This document shows positions 35,306 through 43,939 of a stretch of 64,000 bases of DNA, piece by piece. The translations under genes and the position numbers were made by a program. Position 1 is the first letter of the stretch. Each line of letters opens with the position of its first letter. Origin of the DNA: Tunturibacter psychrotolerans (GTDB lineage: Bacteria; Acidobacteriota; Terriglobia; Terriglobales; Acidobacteriaceae); the NCBI RefSeq assembly GCF_040359615.1, contig NZ_CP132942.1, positions 2,542,001-2,606,000 on the forward strand. The letters run 5' to 3'. The notes under the pieces were generated by a model that saw only the letters and a list, made by a program, of their open reading frames with translations, was not told the DNA's origin and did not search any database.

Positions 35306-36095
35306 ATGTCGATGGTTGTGTCGAAGGACGGGACGGAGATTGTGTATGACCGCGAGGGGGCGGGGGCGGCAGTGGTGTTGGTTGATGGCGCTCTGGGTAC
35401 ACGCTCGACTTTTACGAAGCCGGAGCTGATGAGGTTGTTGGGGCACAGGTTTACGGTCTACAACTATGACCGCAGAGGACGCGGGGAGAGCGGAGACACC
35501 GGACCGTATGCTGTGGTGCGGGAGGTGGAGGATATTGAGGCTCTGATTGTGGCAGCGGGTGGAACGGCGTTTATGTATGGTCACTCTTCGGGTGCGGCGC
35601 TTGGGCTGGAGGCGGCGCTGGCACTAGGTCGAAAGGTGAAGGCGCTGGCGATGTATGAGGCTCCTTTCAATGACGATGAGGCGGGGCAACAGAGACGGAA
35701 AAAGTATGTGAGTGAGCTTGAGATTCTGTTGGCCGACGGGCGCAGAGAAGATGCGGTGCTGCTCTTTCTGGGACACCTGCAGATACCGGCGCCGCAGGTG
35801 GAGATGATGCGTGGGCTGCCTCTATGGGACGAGTTCAAGGCAGCCGCACCTACGCTAGCTTATGATGCGGATGTTTTGGGCGAGACGGGTCGCGTGCCGG
35901 TGGAGCGTGCTGCTCGAAGCTCCTGCACTGGTGATGTATGGCGGGGCGAGTTATCCGTATATGGCGGAGACGGCGCGGAGATTGAGCAAGGTAATGCCGC
36001 GGGCGCGGCTTCACGTACTCGAGGGGCAGATGCATGGGGCGAATCCAACGGTGTTGGCACCTGTTTTGGCACAATTTTTTTCGTCGCAAGGGTGA
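35306..36095 (+). pseudogene. Alpha/beta hydrolase with a frameshift
   Basis: ATG at 35306. The first frame gives SKDGTEIVYDREGAGAAVVL, FTVYNYDRRGRGESGDTG and nucleophile elbow MYGHSSGAALG up to GRVPVERAA near 35920. The expected continuation EAPALVMYGGASYPYMAETA...HVLEGQMHGANPTVLAPVL, which holds the catalytic His (GQMHGANP), is in another frame and ends at 36095. One extra or two missing bases around 35910-35925 would restore it. If the sequence is right, the protein loses its His and lid end and is inactive; a sequencing error is possible. The family is the common small esterase/peroxidase-like hydrolase of soil bacteria. Confidence 0.75.
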
Positions 36096-36122
36096 GTGCG
36101 ACCTGGATGAACAGGTTGTCCC

Positions 36123-36686
36123 CTAGTCGGGGACCTGCCAGCCTACGGGGCTTTGGGCGAGGGTGATGGTGTCGGTGGCCTGGCTGGTGGTGGCACGGGC
36201 CATCGCTGGGAAGGCGGCCTGAACGTCGTGGCTCTCGGCCCAGACGGGGACTTCCTTCATCGTGTAGCTGTAGGTGACTTTTGTTTCTTTGAAGCCGTTG
36301 GTGACTTCGACGGGAGTGAAGCTGTTGATGCCGGTGACTTCACGGTGGCCGTAGCAGAAGCGTGGTGCGTAGCGAGTTCCGGCAGTAGCTACGGTATAGC
36401 GGCTGACGTGGATGCTGGTCTCAACAGACTTCTCGAGAAGAAGACTTTTGACGAGTGTGTCCATTTGCTTTGTTTTTTCGGCGTCACCGGTTTCGAAAGG
36501 GAAGCGCGTGTCGGTGAACAGGCACTCGGGGTGGTCAAGGTAGTGGTTGTTGATGCCGATGGTGAAGTTGGCGGGGGTGGCGGCAGCTTTGCCGGTATCG
36601 TTGCAGCCTGTAAAGACGAGGGAGGCGAAGGTTAGAGCAGCGGCTGCGAGGGTAGTAAGGGCTGGCTTGCTTTGAACGATTTTCAT
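36123..36686 (-). CDS. Hypothetical lipoprotein
   Basis: 187 residues with a lipoprotein signal peptide: hydrophobic LTTLAAAALTFASLVFTGC, lipobox VFTGC (Cys28). The mature part is mainly beta (ETSIHVSRYTVATAGTRYAP, KETKVTYSYTMKEVPVWAES) with three further Cys-free strands and a conserved-looking FCYGHREVTGINSF segment. No domain recognised. Leftward, upstream of it lies the phospholipase-like gene's end, ~100 bp away, so possibly cotranscribed with nothing else. Confidence 0.65.
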   Translation of the reverse strand: MKIVQSKPALTTLAAAALTFASLVFTGCNDTGKAAATPANFTIGINNHYLDHPECLFTDTRFPFETGDAEKTKQMDTLVKSLLLEKSVETSIHVSRYTVATAGTRYAPRFCYGHREVTGINSFTPVEVTNGFKETKVTYSYTMKEVPVWAESHDVQAAFPAMARATTSQATDTITLAQSPVGWQVPD

Positions 36687-36791
36687 CGCTTCTCCTATTT
36701 GGTCTAGCTAGTTGGATGCAGTTGCCGTGGATGAGTGTTTGTATCTGTGGATGTTGCAGTTGTTTTCTTTTTCGATCGCGGGGGAGGAAAG

Positions 36792-38141
36792 CTAGTCGGT
36801 GAGGACTTCGTCGGGGACGGGGTCGAGCTCTCCGATGGTCTTCATGGTGGCGAGGGTCTGGAGGTTGATCTGGACCTGCGCCCATTTTTCCGGATTTTTC
36901 TTTGTCTCGATTGGGGATTGAGGGTCGGCGTAGTAGGCGACGAGGTCGTGCTTGAGTTGGAAGGGGACGACGTTGGCGGGGTTTTTGGTGATGGTGGCGA
37001 GGAGTTTGGCGTAGGTCTCGTCGGTGAGGCGGTATGCGCCCGGCTTGACGACGTCGCCGGTGTCGAGATCGCGGTTGGCGATGTAGTGGTCGATGGTGTC
37101 GTAGTTGGTGAGGACCAGGCGCATGGCCTGGATGGAATGGTTCACGCTCTTAATGTAGAGGTCTTCGGTTTGCTGGGTGGGGCCTTTGATGGCGAGGAGC
37201 TTGAGAGTGCCGACTTTGGGCAGGATGTAGATGAAGCCGGCGTAAAGGTGGCTGCGGACGCCAGGCTTTTTGCGGTATGCCTCCCAGTTGTTGTCGGCGG
37301 AGGCCTGGCGGAGATCGGCTGCGAGTGTGTCCAGATCGGGGCTGGGGAGATCGGTTGGGAAGTCCTTTTTGTGAAGGATGGTTTCGGCGCGGGCGATGTT
37401 GGGGAGGAAGCGGCGGACGGCGTATCGATAGATGCGGATGGAGGTTTCTTTGCTGCCGATGATGTCGGGGAGGCGGAGGCCGTAGGTTTCGAAGAAGGCT
37501 TTGCGGAGCAGTGGGGCGGGGACTTCGAGGCCGACGAATTTGGTGTAGTCGGAGGGCGCGAAACGGAGCTTGCTGAGCTGGTTGATGTCGAAGGCGAATT
37601 CGGTTTGGACGTGGGCGTGTGGGTTTTCGGCGTAGTTGACCGAGGGGCCGTATTTCTTTTCGAGCTTGGGGAACTCGACGGGGACGGACTGGTTGACGGC
37701 GTACTTGTGGCCGAAGTTGTCGCCGATGTAGTGGGAGAGGGAGCCGATGGCGAAGGCTAGTTCGTCTGGCGTCTGGGCGTTGTGGAGAAGGGAGAGGACG
37801 AAGTCGCCGGAGCGGACGTAGTGGGTGAGGTTAGAGAAGAAGGCGTTGCCGAATGGGTAGTAGCCGAAGTCCTGAATGGCGCTGCCACCGTAGGCGTAGG
37901 CGTGGGCCTCTTGAAGTTGGGCTTCGGTCAGGTTGGGAAATTTTTTGAGCAGGAGAGGGCGGATGGTCTGCTTCCAGGCGAGATCGATGAGCTCCTGGTG
38001 GGTCTGGACGGAGTAGGGGACGGCAGGGATGGCCGTAAAGAACAGGGTCAGTAGAGCTATCGTTTTGAAGAAAGCGCTGCGGGGATGGGTGCGGATGATG
38101 TCTGTCCCTTCTTGCTGTTGTGCTGCACTCACACTGTACAT
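36792..38141 (-). CDS. Zinc-dependent phospholipase C-like protein
   Basis: 449 residues with an N-terminal hydrophobic export segment (TIALLTLFFTAIPAVPYSV). It shows the helical Zn-dependent phospholipase C/S1-P1 pattern: TLTQHQE-like HQELIDLAW, AYAYGGSAIQDFGYYPFGN, FFSNLTHYVRSGDFV, FAIGSLSHYIGDNFGHKYAV. The His and Asp residues in these blocks are the expected zinc ligands. The C-terminal ~250 residues are an extension of unknown role. Probably acts on phospholipids or similar esters outside the cytoplasm. The start may lie a little downstream of the first ATG. Confidence 0.75.
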   Translation of the reverse strand: MYSVSAAQQQEGTDIIRTHPRSAFFKTIALLTLFFTAIPAVPYSVQTHQELIDLAWKQTIRPLLLKKFPNLTEAQLQEAHAYAYGGSAIQDFGYYPFGNAFFSNLTHYVRSGDFVLSLLHNAQTPDELAFAIGSLSHYIGDNFGHKYAVNQSVPVEFPKLEKKYGPSVNYAENPHAHVQTEFAFDINQLSKLRFAPSDYTKFVGLEVPAPLLRKAFFETYGLRLPDIIGSKETSIRIYRYAVRRFLPNIARAETILHKKDFPTDLPSPDLDTLAADLRQASADNNWEAYRKKPGVRSHLYAGFIYILPKVGTLKLLAIKGPTQQTEDLYIKSVNHSIQAMRLVLTNYDTIDHYIANRDLDTGDVVKPGAYRLTDETYAKLLATITKNPANVVPFQLKHDLVAYYADPQSPIETKKNPEKWAQVQINLQTLATMKTIGELDPVPDEVLTD

Positions 38142-38187
38142 AGCTCGGCGTGGAGAGGAAAGAGGTAGGCTGGCTGGGGGAGTCAGG

Positions 38188-38745
38188 ATGCGGTCGAGGT
38201 GGATCCGGTATGTGATGGGAGTGGTTGCGTTCGCGGGGGTGAGCTGGGCGTGGTACTTCGCGACGGGGCGGTCGGGCGAGATCGCGCCTGCGGCTGAGAG
38301 GAGGGTGATGCCGGAGCTGGTGATGAGACAGCTCGATGGCGGTACGTGGAGGATGGCGGAGCATCGGGGGCAGGTGGTGCTGGTGAACTATTGGGCGAGC
38401 TGGTGCGGGCCTTGCTGGGAGGAGACGCCGGGGTTGATTCGGTTGTCGAAGGAACTGGGGCCGCAGGGGTTGGCAGTGGTGGGCGTGGCGGTGGATGAAG
38501 GTGGGACGGCGAAGGTGAAGAAGTTTGTGGAGGAGTTTCGCGTGCCGTATCCAGTGGCGTTGCCGGAGCCGGGATCGCAGATGGCCTATGGAATGGCGGG
38601 TGTGCCTACGACAATTTTGATAGACCGGATGGGTCGAGTGGCGAAGACTTATGTTGGAGCGGTGCGGCAGGACGACTTCGAGAAGGACGTGCAGGAGTTA
38701 TTGAGGGAAGGCGAGACGAAGGTTGTCTCGTCGATTGGGCGATAG
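38188..38745 (+). CDS. TlpA-like membrane-anchored thioredoxin
   Basis: 185 residues from the ATG at 38188; the frame is open upstream but overlaps the phospholipase gene. One N-terminal helix (YVMGVVAFAGVSWAWYFA) anchors it, with the thioredoxin domain in the periplasm. Active site WCGPC (Cys73, Cys76) in VLVNYWASWCGPCWEETPGL, and the cis-Pro loop GMAGVPTTILIDRMGRV. It reduces periplasmic disulfides; a role supplying electrons to cytochrome c maturation (like CcmG/ResA) is possible but the ccm operon is 15 kb away. Divergent from the phospholipase-like gene. Confidence 0.88.
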   Translation: MRSRWIRYVMGVVAFAGVSWAWYFATGRSGEIAPAAERRVMPELVMRQLDGGTWRMAEHRGQVVLVNYWASWCGPCWEETPGLIRLSKELGPQGLAVVGVAVDEGGTAKVKKFVEEFRVPYPVALPEPGSQMAYGMAGVPTTILIDRMGRVAKTYVGAVRQDDFEKDVQELLREGETKVVSSIGR

Positions 38746-38956
38746 ACGGCGATAGTTTTTAACCGTTATCTGAGGCAAGAAGGCGTACTGTGGCAAGATT
38801 GCCAGAAAAAGTAAGTTGACCAGGTTGGTATCGAGTCAACGAGATCATAGATTCCTCCTATGGGCCCATGCACAGATTCCCACCGGTGGACGCCATGACA
38901 CGATTCGATTCGTGGCGGGCCGTCCGACGGACATCTTTCATGCAAAGAGGCGAACC

Positions 38957-39616
38957 ATGAACTTCGACAAGAACGACACCGCGGTAGTTTTTATCGACCC
39001 ACAGAATGACGTGTTGAGTGAAACGGGACTTAGTTGGCCGCTGCTCCATGAAAGTCTCAAAGAGAACAACACGATTGAGAATATGGAACGTATCTTCAAG
39101 GCCGCGAAGGCCTATGGATACGAGGTCTTCATCTCTCCACACTATTTTTATCCGACCGATAGAGGATGGAAGTTCAACGGTCCACTCGAAACCGATGAGG
39201 TTATTCATAACGAGTTTGGTCGCAAAGGGGTCTTGACTCTCGAGGGCTTCAAAGGATCGGGTGCAGACTGGCTGGAGCGATTCAAGCCTTACATCGAGGA
39301 TGGCAAAACCATCGTAGCATCGCCACATCGCGTGTGGGGTCCGGAGAGTAATGACCTTGTTCTACAGCTGCGCAAACGCAGGATCAGCAAGATCATTCTG
39401 GGCGGAATGCTGGCTAATATGTGCGTAGAATCTCACCTTCGAGAGTTGGTCGAACAAGGCTTCGAGGTTGCCGTGGTGAAAGACGCTACGGCAGGGCCGA
39501 AGCACCCGGAGTGGGGCTATGGGTACACGGCGGCACTCATCAATTATGCGTTTATTGCACATGCGGTTCCGACGACGGACGAAGCAGTAAAGGCCATGGA
39601 GCGCGGTCCGCAATAG
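38957..39616 (+). CDS. Isochorismatase-like cysteine hydrolase
   Basis: 219 residues from the ATG at 38957, AAAGAGG 6 bp upstream. The cysteine hydrolase fold is clear: Asp14 in VVFIDPQND, the nucleophile Cys156 in GGMLANMCVESHLRELVEQG, and VAVVKDATAG. Where many members have the catalytic Lys, the motif here is SPHRVWGPESNDL, with Arg125 as the basic residue, so the triad may be atypical. Substrates in the family range from isochorismate to nicotinamide and ureidoacrylate; none can be assigned. Stands alone between divergent and convergent neighbours. Confidence 0.85.
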   Translation: MNFDKNDTAVVFIDPQNDVLSETGLSWPLLHESLKENNTIENMERIFKAAKAYGYEVFISPHYFYPTDRGWKFNGPLETDEVIHNEFGRKGVLTLEGFKGSGADWLERFKPYIEDGKTIVASPHRVWGPESNDLVLQLRKRRISKIILGGMLANMCVESHLRELVEQGFEVAVVKDATAGPKHPEWGYGYTAALINYAFIAHAVPTTDEAVKAMERGPQ

Positions 39617-39665
39617 TTCGGAGGGTTCGAGTCGGAAGATCGCTGAGCAAGCTAAATGCTGAAGT

Positions 39666-40136
39666 TTAGTAGGCGCCTTTGCGGAGGTTGATGCCGTACT
39701 CGAGAAAGCCTTTCAGGGCGCAGCTCATCTGGGTCCATCCGTGGCAGTTGCCGTAAGAGCCGTCGAGACCCTGCTGGGTTTCGCGCCAACCGGATTCGGA
39801 GATGCGAACGAGAGTGTTGGCAGGGCCCAGGGATTCGAAGGTCATCTCGACGGTGGTCTTGTAGTCGGCTGGGGGAGGGAGCTTGTTTTCGGTGGGCGGC
39901 TCGTACGCGGGCCATTCGAAGATGATCTGCTGGTTGGGAGTGACTTTCTTTACAGTGACGGGACAGTCGCCGGGATAGTCGGCGAAGCGCCATATGACGG
40001 TGGTGCCTTCGTCGAGTGGTGCGCTGGCACCGCCGGTGGTGAAGTAGGCGCTGAGTTTGGTGGGGTTGTAGACGGCGTCGAAGACCTCGGCGAGGGGCTT
40101 CTGGATCTTGGTCTGGACTTGAAATTTGAGTTGCAT
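39666..40136 (-). CDS. SRPBCC (AHSA1-like) domain protein
   Basis: 156 residues from the ATG at 40136 (a GTG at 40148 is the alternative). The START-like fold is recognisable: VQTKIQKPLAEVFDAVYNPT at the N-terminus, GTTVIWRFADYPGDCPVTV in the middle and SCALKGFLEYGINLRKG at the end. Members bind small hydrophobic molecules or act as Aha1-like cochaperones. Divergent from an ArsR-type regulator with an inverted repeat between them; this pairing of ArsR and SRPBCC is common and implies direct regulation. Confidence 0.85.
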   Translation of the reverse strand: MQLKFQVQTKIQKPLAEVFDAVYNPTKLSAYFTTGGASAPLDEGTTVIWRFADYPGDCPVTVKKVTPNQQIIFEWPAYEPPTENKLPPPADYKTTVEMTFESLGPANTLVRISESGWRETQQGLDGSYGNCHGWTQMSCALKGFLEYGINLRKGAY

Positions 40137-40173
40137 GGGTTGGTTCACCTCGTGGTGGATTGGCGATATTTAT

Positions 40174-40193
40174 ATGTTATGCTTTTGTAACAT
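40174..40193. promoter_or_regulatory. Putative ArsR operator
   Basis: ATGTTA (40174-40179) and TAACAT (40188-40193) form an inverted repeat with 8 bp between, overlapping the arsR-like start codon and lying in the 55-bp divergent promoter region. Confidence 0.5.
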
Positions 40194-40512
40194 GTCAAGA
40201 AAAGACTCTCAGGGCGTGGTGTTCAAAGCGCTGGCCGATGACCGGAGGCGGGAGATTCTGGATCTGCTGAAGGATGGGCCGAAGACGACGGGGGAGCTTT
40301 GTGGGTGCTTCAAGCGGGTGGACCGTTGCACGGTGATGCAGCACTTGGGGGTGCTGGAGGGTGCGGATCTGGTGATCGTGAAGAGGAGTGGGCGTAACCG
40401 GTGGAATTATCTGAATGTGGTTCCCGTGCAGGAGATCTATGACCGCTGGATCAGCCAGTATGCGCGGCCCTCGGTGGAGTTGCTGACGCGGCTGAAGCGG
40501 GATCTGGAGTAG
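40192..40512 (+). CDS. ArsR-family transcriptional regulator
   Basis: 106 residues from the ATG at 40192. Winged helix: FKALADDRRREILDLLKDGP, KTTGELCGCFKRVDRCTVMQ (recognition helix), HLGVLEGADLVIVKRSGRN. Two Cys residues occur in the recognition region (LCGCFKRVDRC) but not in the classic CxC metal-binding pattern of ArsR/SmtB, and this group (paired with SRPBCC proteins) is generally not metal-responsive. Controls itself and the divergent SRPBCC gene, as inferred from the operator between them. Confidence 0.9.
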   Translation: MSRKDSQGVVFKALADDRRREILDLLKDGPKTTGELCGCFKRVDRCTVMQHLGVLEGADLVIVKRSGRNRWNYLNVVPVQEIYDRWISQYARPSVELLTRLKRDLE

Positions 40513-40515
40513 AGC

Positions 40516-41127
40516 TTATTCGCTGAGGATTTGGGGCTTCTTGTCGAGGTCGTGGCCGAAGGTGAAGCGTTCGACGAGCATGCAGAAGATGTGCTCGAGC
40601 GCCAGGTGCGACTCCTGGATGTTTTGGGTGACGGCTGAGGGGATGACGATGTTGTAGTCGCAGAGTGGGGTCATGAGGCCGCCGTCGTTGCCGGAGAAGC
40701 CGATGGTGGCGATGCCGATCATTTTGGCCTGGTGGAGGGCTTTGACGATGTTCTTCGAGTTGCCGGAGGTGGAGATGGCGAGGAAGACGTCGCCGCGCTG
40801 ACCGATGGCTTCGATCTGGCGGGAGAAGAGATGGTCGAAGCCGTAGTCATTGCCGGCGGCAGTGAGAATGGAGGTGTCGGTGGTGAGGGCGATGGCGCGG
40901 AGGGCGGCGCGGTTGACGGTGAGGCGGACGACGAACTCGGCGACGAGGTGCTGGGCGTCGGCTGCGGAGCCACCATTGCCAGCGACAAGTAGCTTGTGGC
41001 CGGATTGCATGGCTTCGGCGGTGAGTTTGGCGATGGAGACGAGAGTGTGGGAGATGGTTTCGTCGGCGAGGACAGCTTGCAGGGTTGCAATGGATTGAGC
41101 GAGTTGCTTTTGGACCAGGTCCTTCAT
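40516..41127 (-). CDS. gmhA: Phosphoheptose isomerase
   Basis: 203 residues. SIS-domain isomerase: GHKLLVAGNGGSAADAQHLV binds the phosphosugar, VFLAISTSGNSKNIVKALHQ is the second SIS motif, and QNIQESHLALEHIFCMLVE carries the C-terminal catalytic His. GmhA turns sedoheptulose 7-phosphate into D-glycero-D-manno-heptose 7-phosphate for lipopolysaccharide core or S-layer glycans. Other heptose genes are absent from the window. Its stop is only 4 bp from the convergent ArsR stop. Confidence 0.92.
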   Translation of the reverse strand: MKDLVQKQLAQSIATLQAVLADETISHTLVSIAKLTAEAMQSGHKLLVAGNGGSAADAQHLVAEFVVRLTVNRAALRAIALTTDTSILTAAGNDYGFDHLFSRQIEAIGQRGDVFLAISTSGNSKNIVKALHQAKMIGIATIGFSGNDGGLMTPLCDYNIVIPSAVTQNIQESHLALEHIFCMLVERFTFGHDLDKKPQILSE

Positions 41128-41255
41128 GAAGTCTCCGATGCGCGTTGAAAGCTGATCAAGGGTACGGGATTGGTGGTGAAGATGTCGAAGATGGAGTCTG
41201 GACGAGTTGGGCGCGGCGAATCCGACGAAGAGGAAATACGGGGGCTCTCGACTTC

Positions 41256-41282
41256 GCGACTCACGATGAGACTGTGAGTCGC
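41256..41282. other. Perfect hairpin between cupin and gmhA genes
   Basis: GCGACTCAC (41256-41264) and GTGAGTCGC (41274-41282) with a 9-nt loop, in the 209-bp gap between two leftward genes. No T tract follows, so it is more likely a processing or attenuation structure than a terminator. Confidence 0.4.
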
Positions 41283-41336
41283 TTCGGTCGAGATGACGAT
41301 TTATTTGTTGTAACCGGTGGAGTCTTTCGCAGAGCT

Positions 41337-41696
41337 TTATCTGCGGAGGTAGCTGTCGTCTTTGTCGATCCAGTCCCGGCGGGGCGGGGCAAAGATGTCG
41401 AAGTCGATGGTGTCTTCGAGGGCGGTGGCGGAGTGGTGGAGGTCGCCGGGAATGACGAGGATCTCGCCTGCTTTGACGGTGTGTGAGGTGCCGTCGTCGT
41501 AGTCGAAGCGGAGTGCGCCTTCGGTGATAAAGGTGATCTGTTCGTTCGGATGAGAGTGGCGCGGGACGACGCAGCCTTTTTTGAGAATGATGCGGGCGAA
41601 CATGGCGAGGTTGCCGGTGACGAACTGACGGGTGAGGAGTGGATTGAGTTGTTCGGGTTCTATTTTGCTCCAGCTGTGTAGGGTTGCGGTCGACAT
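41337..41696 (-). CDS. Cupin-domain protein
   Basis: 119 residues from the ATG at 41696; the longer frame upstream is not coding. Single-domain cupin: motif 1 RHSHPNEQITFITEGALRF with three ligands (two His and a Glu) and motif 2 VIPGDLHHSATALED with a His. Typical of small metal-binding cupins that act as dioxygenases, isomerases or sensors; the activity is not predictable. Leftward, upstream of gmhA but separated by 209 bp with a hairpin. Confidence 0.85.
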   Translation of the reverse strand: MSTATLHSWSKIEPEQLNPLLTRQFVTGNLAMFARIILKKGCVVPRHSHPNEQITFITEGALRFDYDDGTSHTVKAGEILVIPGDLHHSATALEDTIDFDIFAPPRRDWIDKDDSYLRR

Positions 41697-41927
41697 GGTG
41701 AGTGCCTTTCGAAAGAAGTGACTGCTGCGGATGAATTTCTTGCTTTGTGTTGCGCGCTGCCTTGTGTAGAGTAAAGCGAACCGGAGCGGTGCAGAGGTGC
41801 CTCGCTTCTTTTGATGTGTGAAGATTGAGTCGTAGGCTGCCAGCTTGGCGAATTGACGGCGTATCTCTTCTCTCCTGCTACTTTCGTTTATTTTGAAATG
41901 ACTAACTTTGAAACGGGTGATTGAACC

Positions 41928-43379
41928 ATGCGTCTTCCAGTAGCGAAGGTGTTTCTGGCGTTTCTGTTTGCGCTGATAGTGGGCGGATCGGTGTTGGGTG
42001 GAGTGCGGGTGATGGCGCAAACGGCTCCTGCTGCGGCGTCGACTGCGACGTTGAGCCAGACCGACAGGATTGCGGCGCTCGAGAAGCAGAATGCGGACAA
42101 TGCGGCGCTGATTGCGGCGGCGCAGACCTCGGGCGACAACGCGTGGATGCTGGTTTCGGCGGCGCTGGTGTTGATGATGAGCGGGCCTGGGCTGGCGTTG
42201 TTTTACGGCGGGTTGGTCAGGAAGAAAAATATTCTAGGCACGATGATGCAGACCTTCGCCATGATGGCGGTGATTACGGTGCTGTGGGCGCTGGTGACGT
42301 ATTCGCTGGCGTTTGGCGAGGGGAATGCGTTCATCGGCGGATTGCACAATGTGTTTCTGCGTGGGGTGGGACTGGCGCCGGATGTGAAATACGCGGCGAC
42401 GATTCCGCTGCAGACGTTCATGGTGTATCAGTTGATGTTTGCGATTATTACGCCGGCGCTGATTACAGGCGCGTTTGCGGAGCGGATGAAGTTTTCGGCG
42501 ATGCTGGTGTTCATGGTGCTGTGGGCGGTAATTGTGTATAGCCCGATGGCGCATATGGTGTGGGGTAAGGGTGGGTTGTTGAATGCTTCGCTGGGCGGAC
42601 GGTTTCCTTGTCTCGACTTTGCGGGCGGGACAGTGGTGCATGTGACGTCAGGGGTTTCGGCGCTGGTGACTGCGCTTTATCTGGGCAAGAGGCTGGGGTA
42701 TCCAAAGGTGCCGATGCCGCCGCACTCGGTGGTGTTGAGTTTTATTGGGGCGTGTTTGTTGTGGGTGGGTTGGTTTGGGTTTAATGCGGGTTCGGCGCTG
42801 AGCTCGGGGACACTGGCGACTTCGGCGTTTGTGGCGACGCATTTTGGCGCGGCTGCAGCAGCGATTGGCTGGAGCGTGGCGGAGTGGATGCGACAGGGTA
42901 AGCCCTCGGCGCTGGGTGCGATTTCGGGCGCAGTGGCGGGGCTGGTGGCGATTACTCCGGCTTCGGGATTTGTTACGCCGATGTCGGCGCTATGGATTGG
43001 GCTGATCGCTGGGGTGTTTTGCTATTTCATGGTGGTGAAGGTGAAGGCGGCGTTTGGGTATGACGATTCGCTGGACGCGTTTGGTGTGCATGGTGCAGGC
43101 GGGACGATGGGAGCACTCTTGACTGGGGTGTTCGCGAGCAGCGTGGTCAATCCGATCTTTGGGGCGGGAAAGCCGACGGGGTTGCTTGAGGGGAATGGTC
43201 ACCAGTTGCTGAATCAGTTGGTTGGTGTGGTGATTGCGTGGGTTCTGTCGATTGTGGGGACGCTGGTGATTCTGTTTATCGTCGATAAACTGATCGGGCT
43301 TAGAGTGAGCGAGGAAGATGAGCGCGAGGGATTGGATCTTTCGCAGCACGGCGAAGAAGGATACGATTGGGCGCACTAA
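41928..43379 (+). CDS. amtB: Ammonium transporter
   Basis: 483 residues. A signal peptide (VFLAFLFALIVGGSVLGG) and a ~60-residue periplasmic segment precede eleven membrane helices. The twin-His pore is conserved: VVHVTSGVSALV and DAFGVHGAGGTMGALLTG; WVGWFGFNAGSALSSG and FAERMKFSAM are other Amt hallmarks. AmtB moves ammonium and is blocked by the PII protein encoded directly downstream (39 bp). The C-terminal tail ends at RVSEEDEREGLDLSQHGEEG, the region that contacts GlnK. No sigma-54 promoter was seen in front. Confidence 0.95.
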   Translation: MRLPVAKVFLAFLFALIVGGSVLGGVRVMAQTAPAAASTATLSQTDRIAALEKQNADNAALIAAAQTSGDNAWMLVSAALVLMMSGPGLALFYGGLVRKKNILGTMMQTFAMMAVITVLWALVTYSLAFGEGNAFIGGLHNVFLRGVGLAPDVKYAATIPLQTFMVYQLMFAIITPALITGAFAERMKFSAMLVFMVLWAVIVYSPMAHMVWGKGGLLNASLGGRFPCLDFAGGTVVHVTSGVSALVTALYLGKRLGYPKVPMPPHSVVLSFIGACLLWVGWFGFNAGSALSSGTLATSAFVATHFGAAAAAIGWSVAEWMRQGKPSALGAISGAVAGLVAITPASGFVTPMSALWIGLIAGVFCYFMVVKVKAAFGYDDSLDAFGVHGAGGTMGALLTGVFASSVVNPIFGAGKPTGLLEGNGHQLLNQLVGVVIAWVLSIVGTLVILFIVDKLIGLRVSEEDEREGLDLSQHGEEGYDWAH

Positions 43380-43757
<378 letters not shown>

Positions 43758-43769
43758 GGTAAAGATAGG

Positions 43770-43849
43770 TCCTGCCGGACGGGCCCGCTACGCGCCTTGC
43801 GGTCACATCGTGACTTGTGTACCCCTTCGGTCGACGCTCCCGTTGGTCG
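43770..43849. repeat. Dispersed intergenic repeat, copy 3
   Basis: TCCTGCCGGACGGGCC head, GCGGTCACATCGTGACTTGT core with the palindrome GTCAC-ATC-GTGAC, GCTCCCGTTGGTCG end. Located between glnK and glnD, probably inside one transcript. Confidence 0.8.
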
Positions 43850-43939
43850 CGATGAAAGATCTTTCCACCACCCATGGGGAGGCCCAGGGCGAAGTCCTGA
43901 AGTGATCTGGCTGTATGCTTAAGGTTCTTTCGAGCAAAA

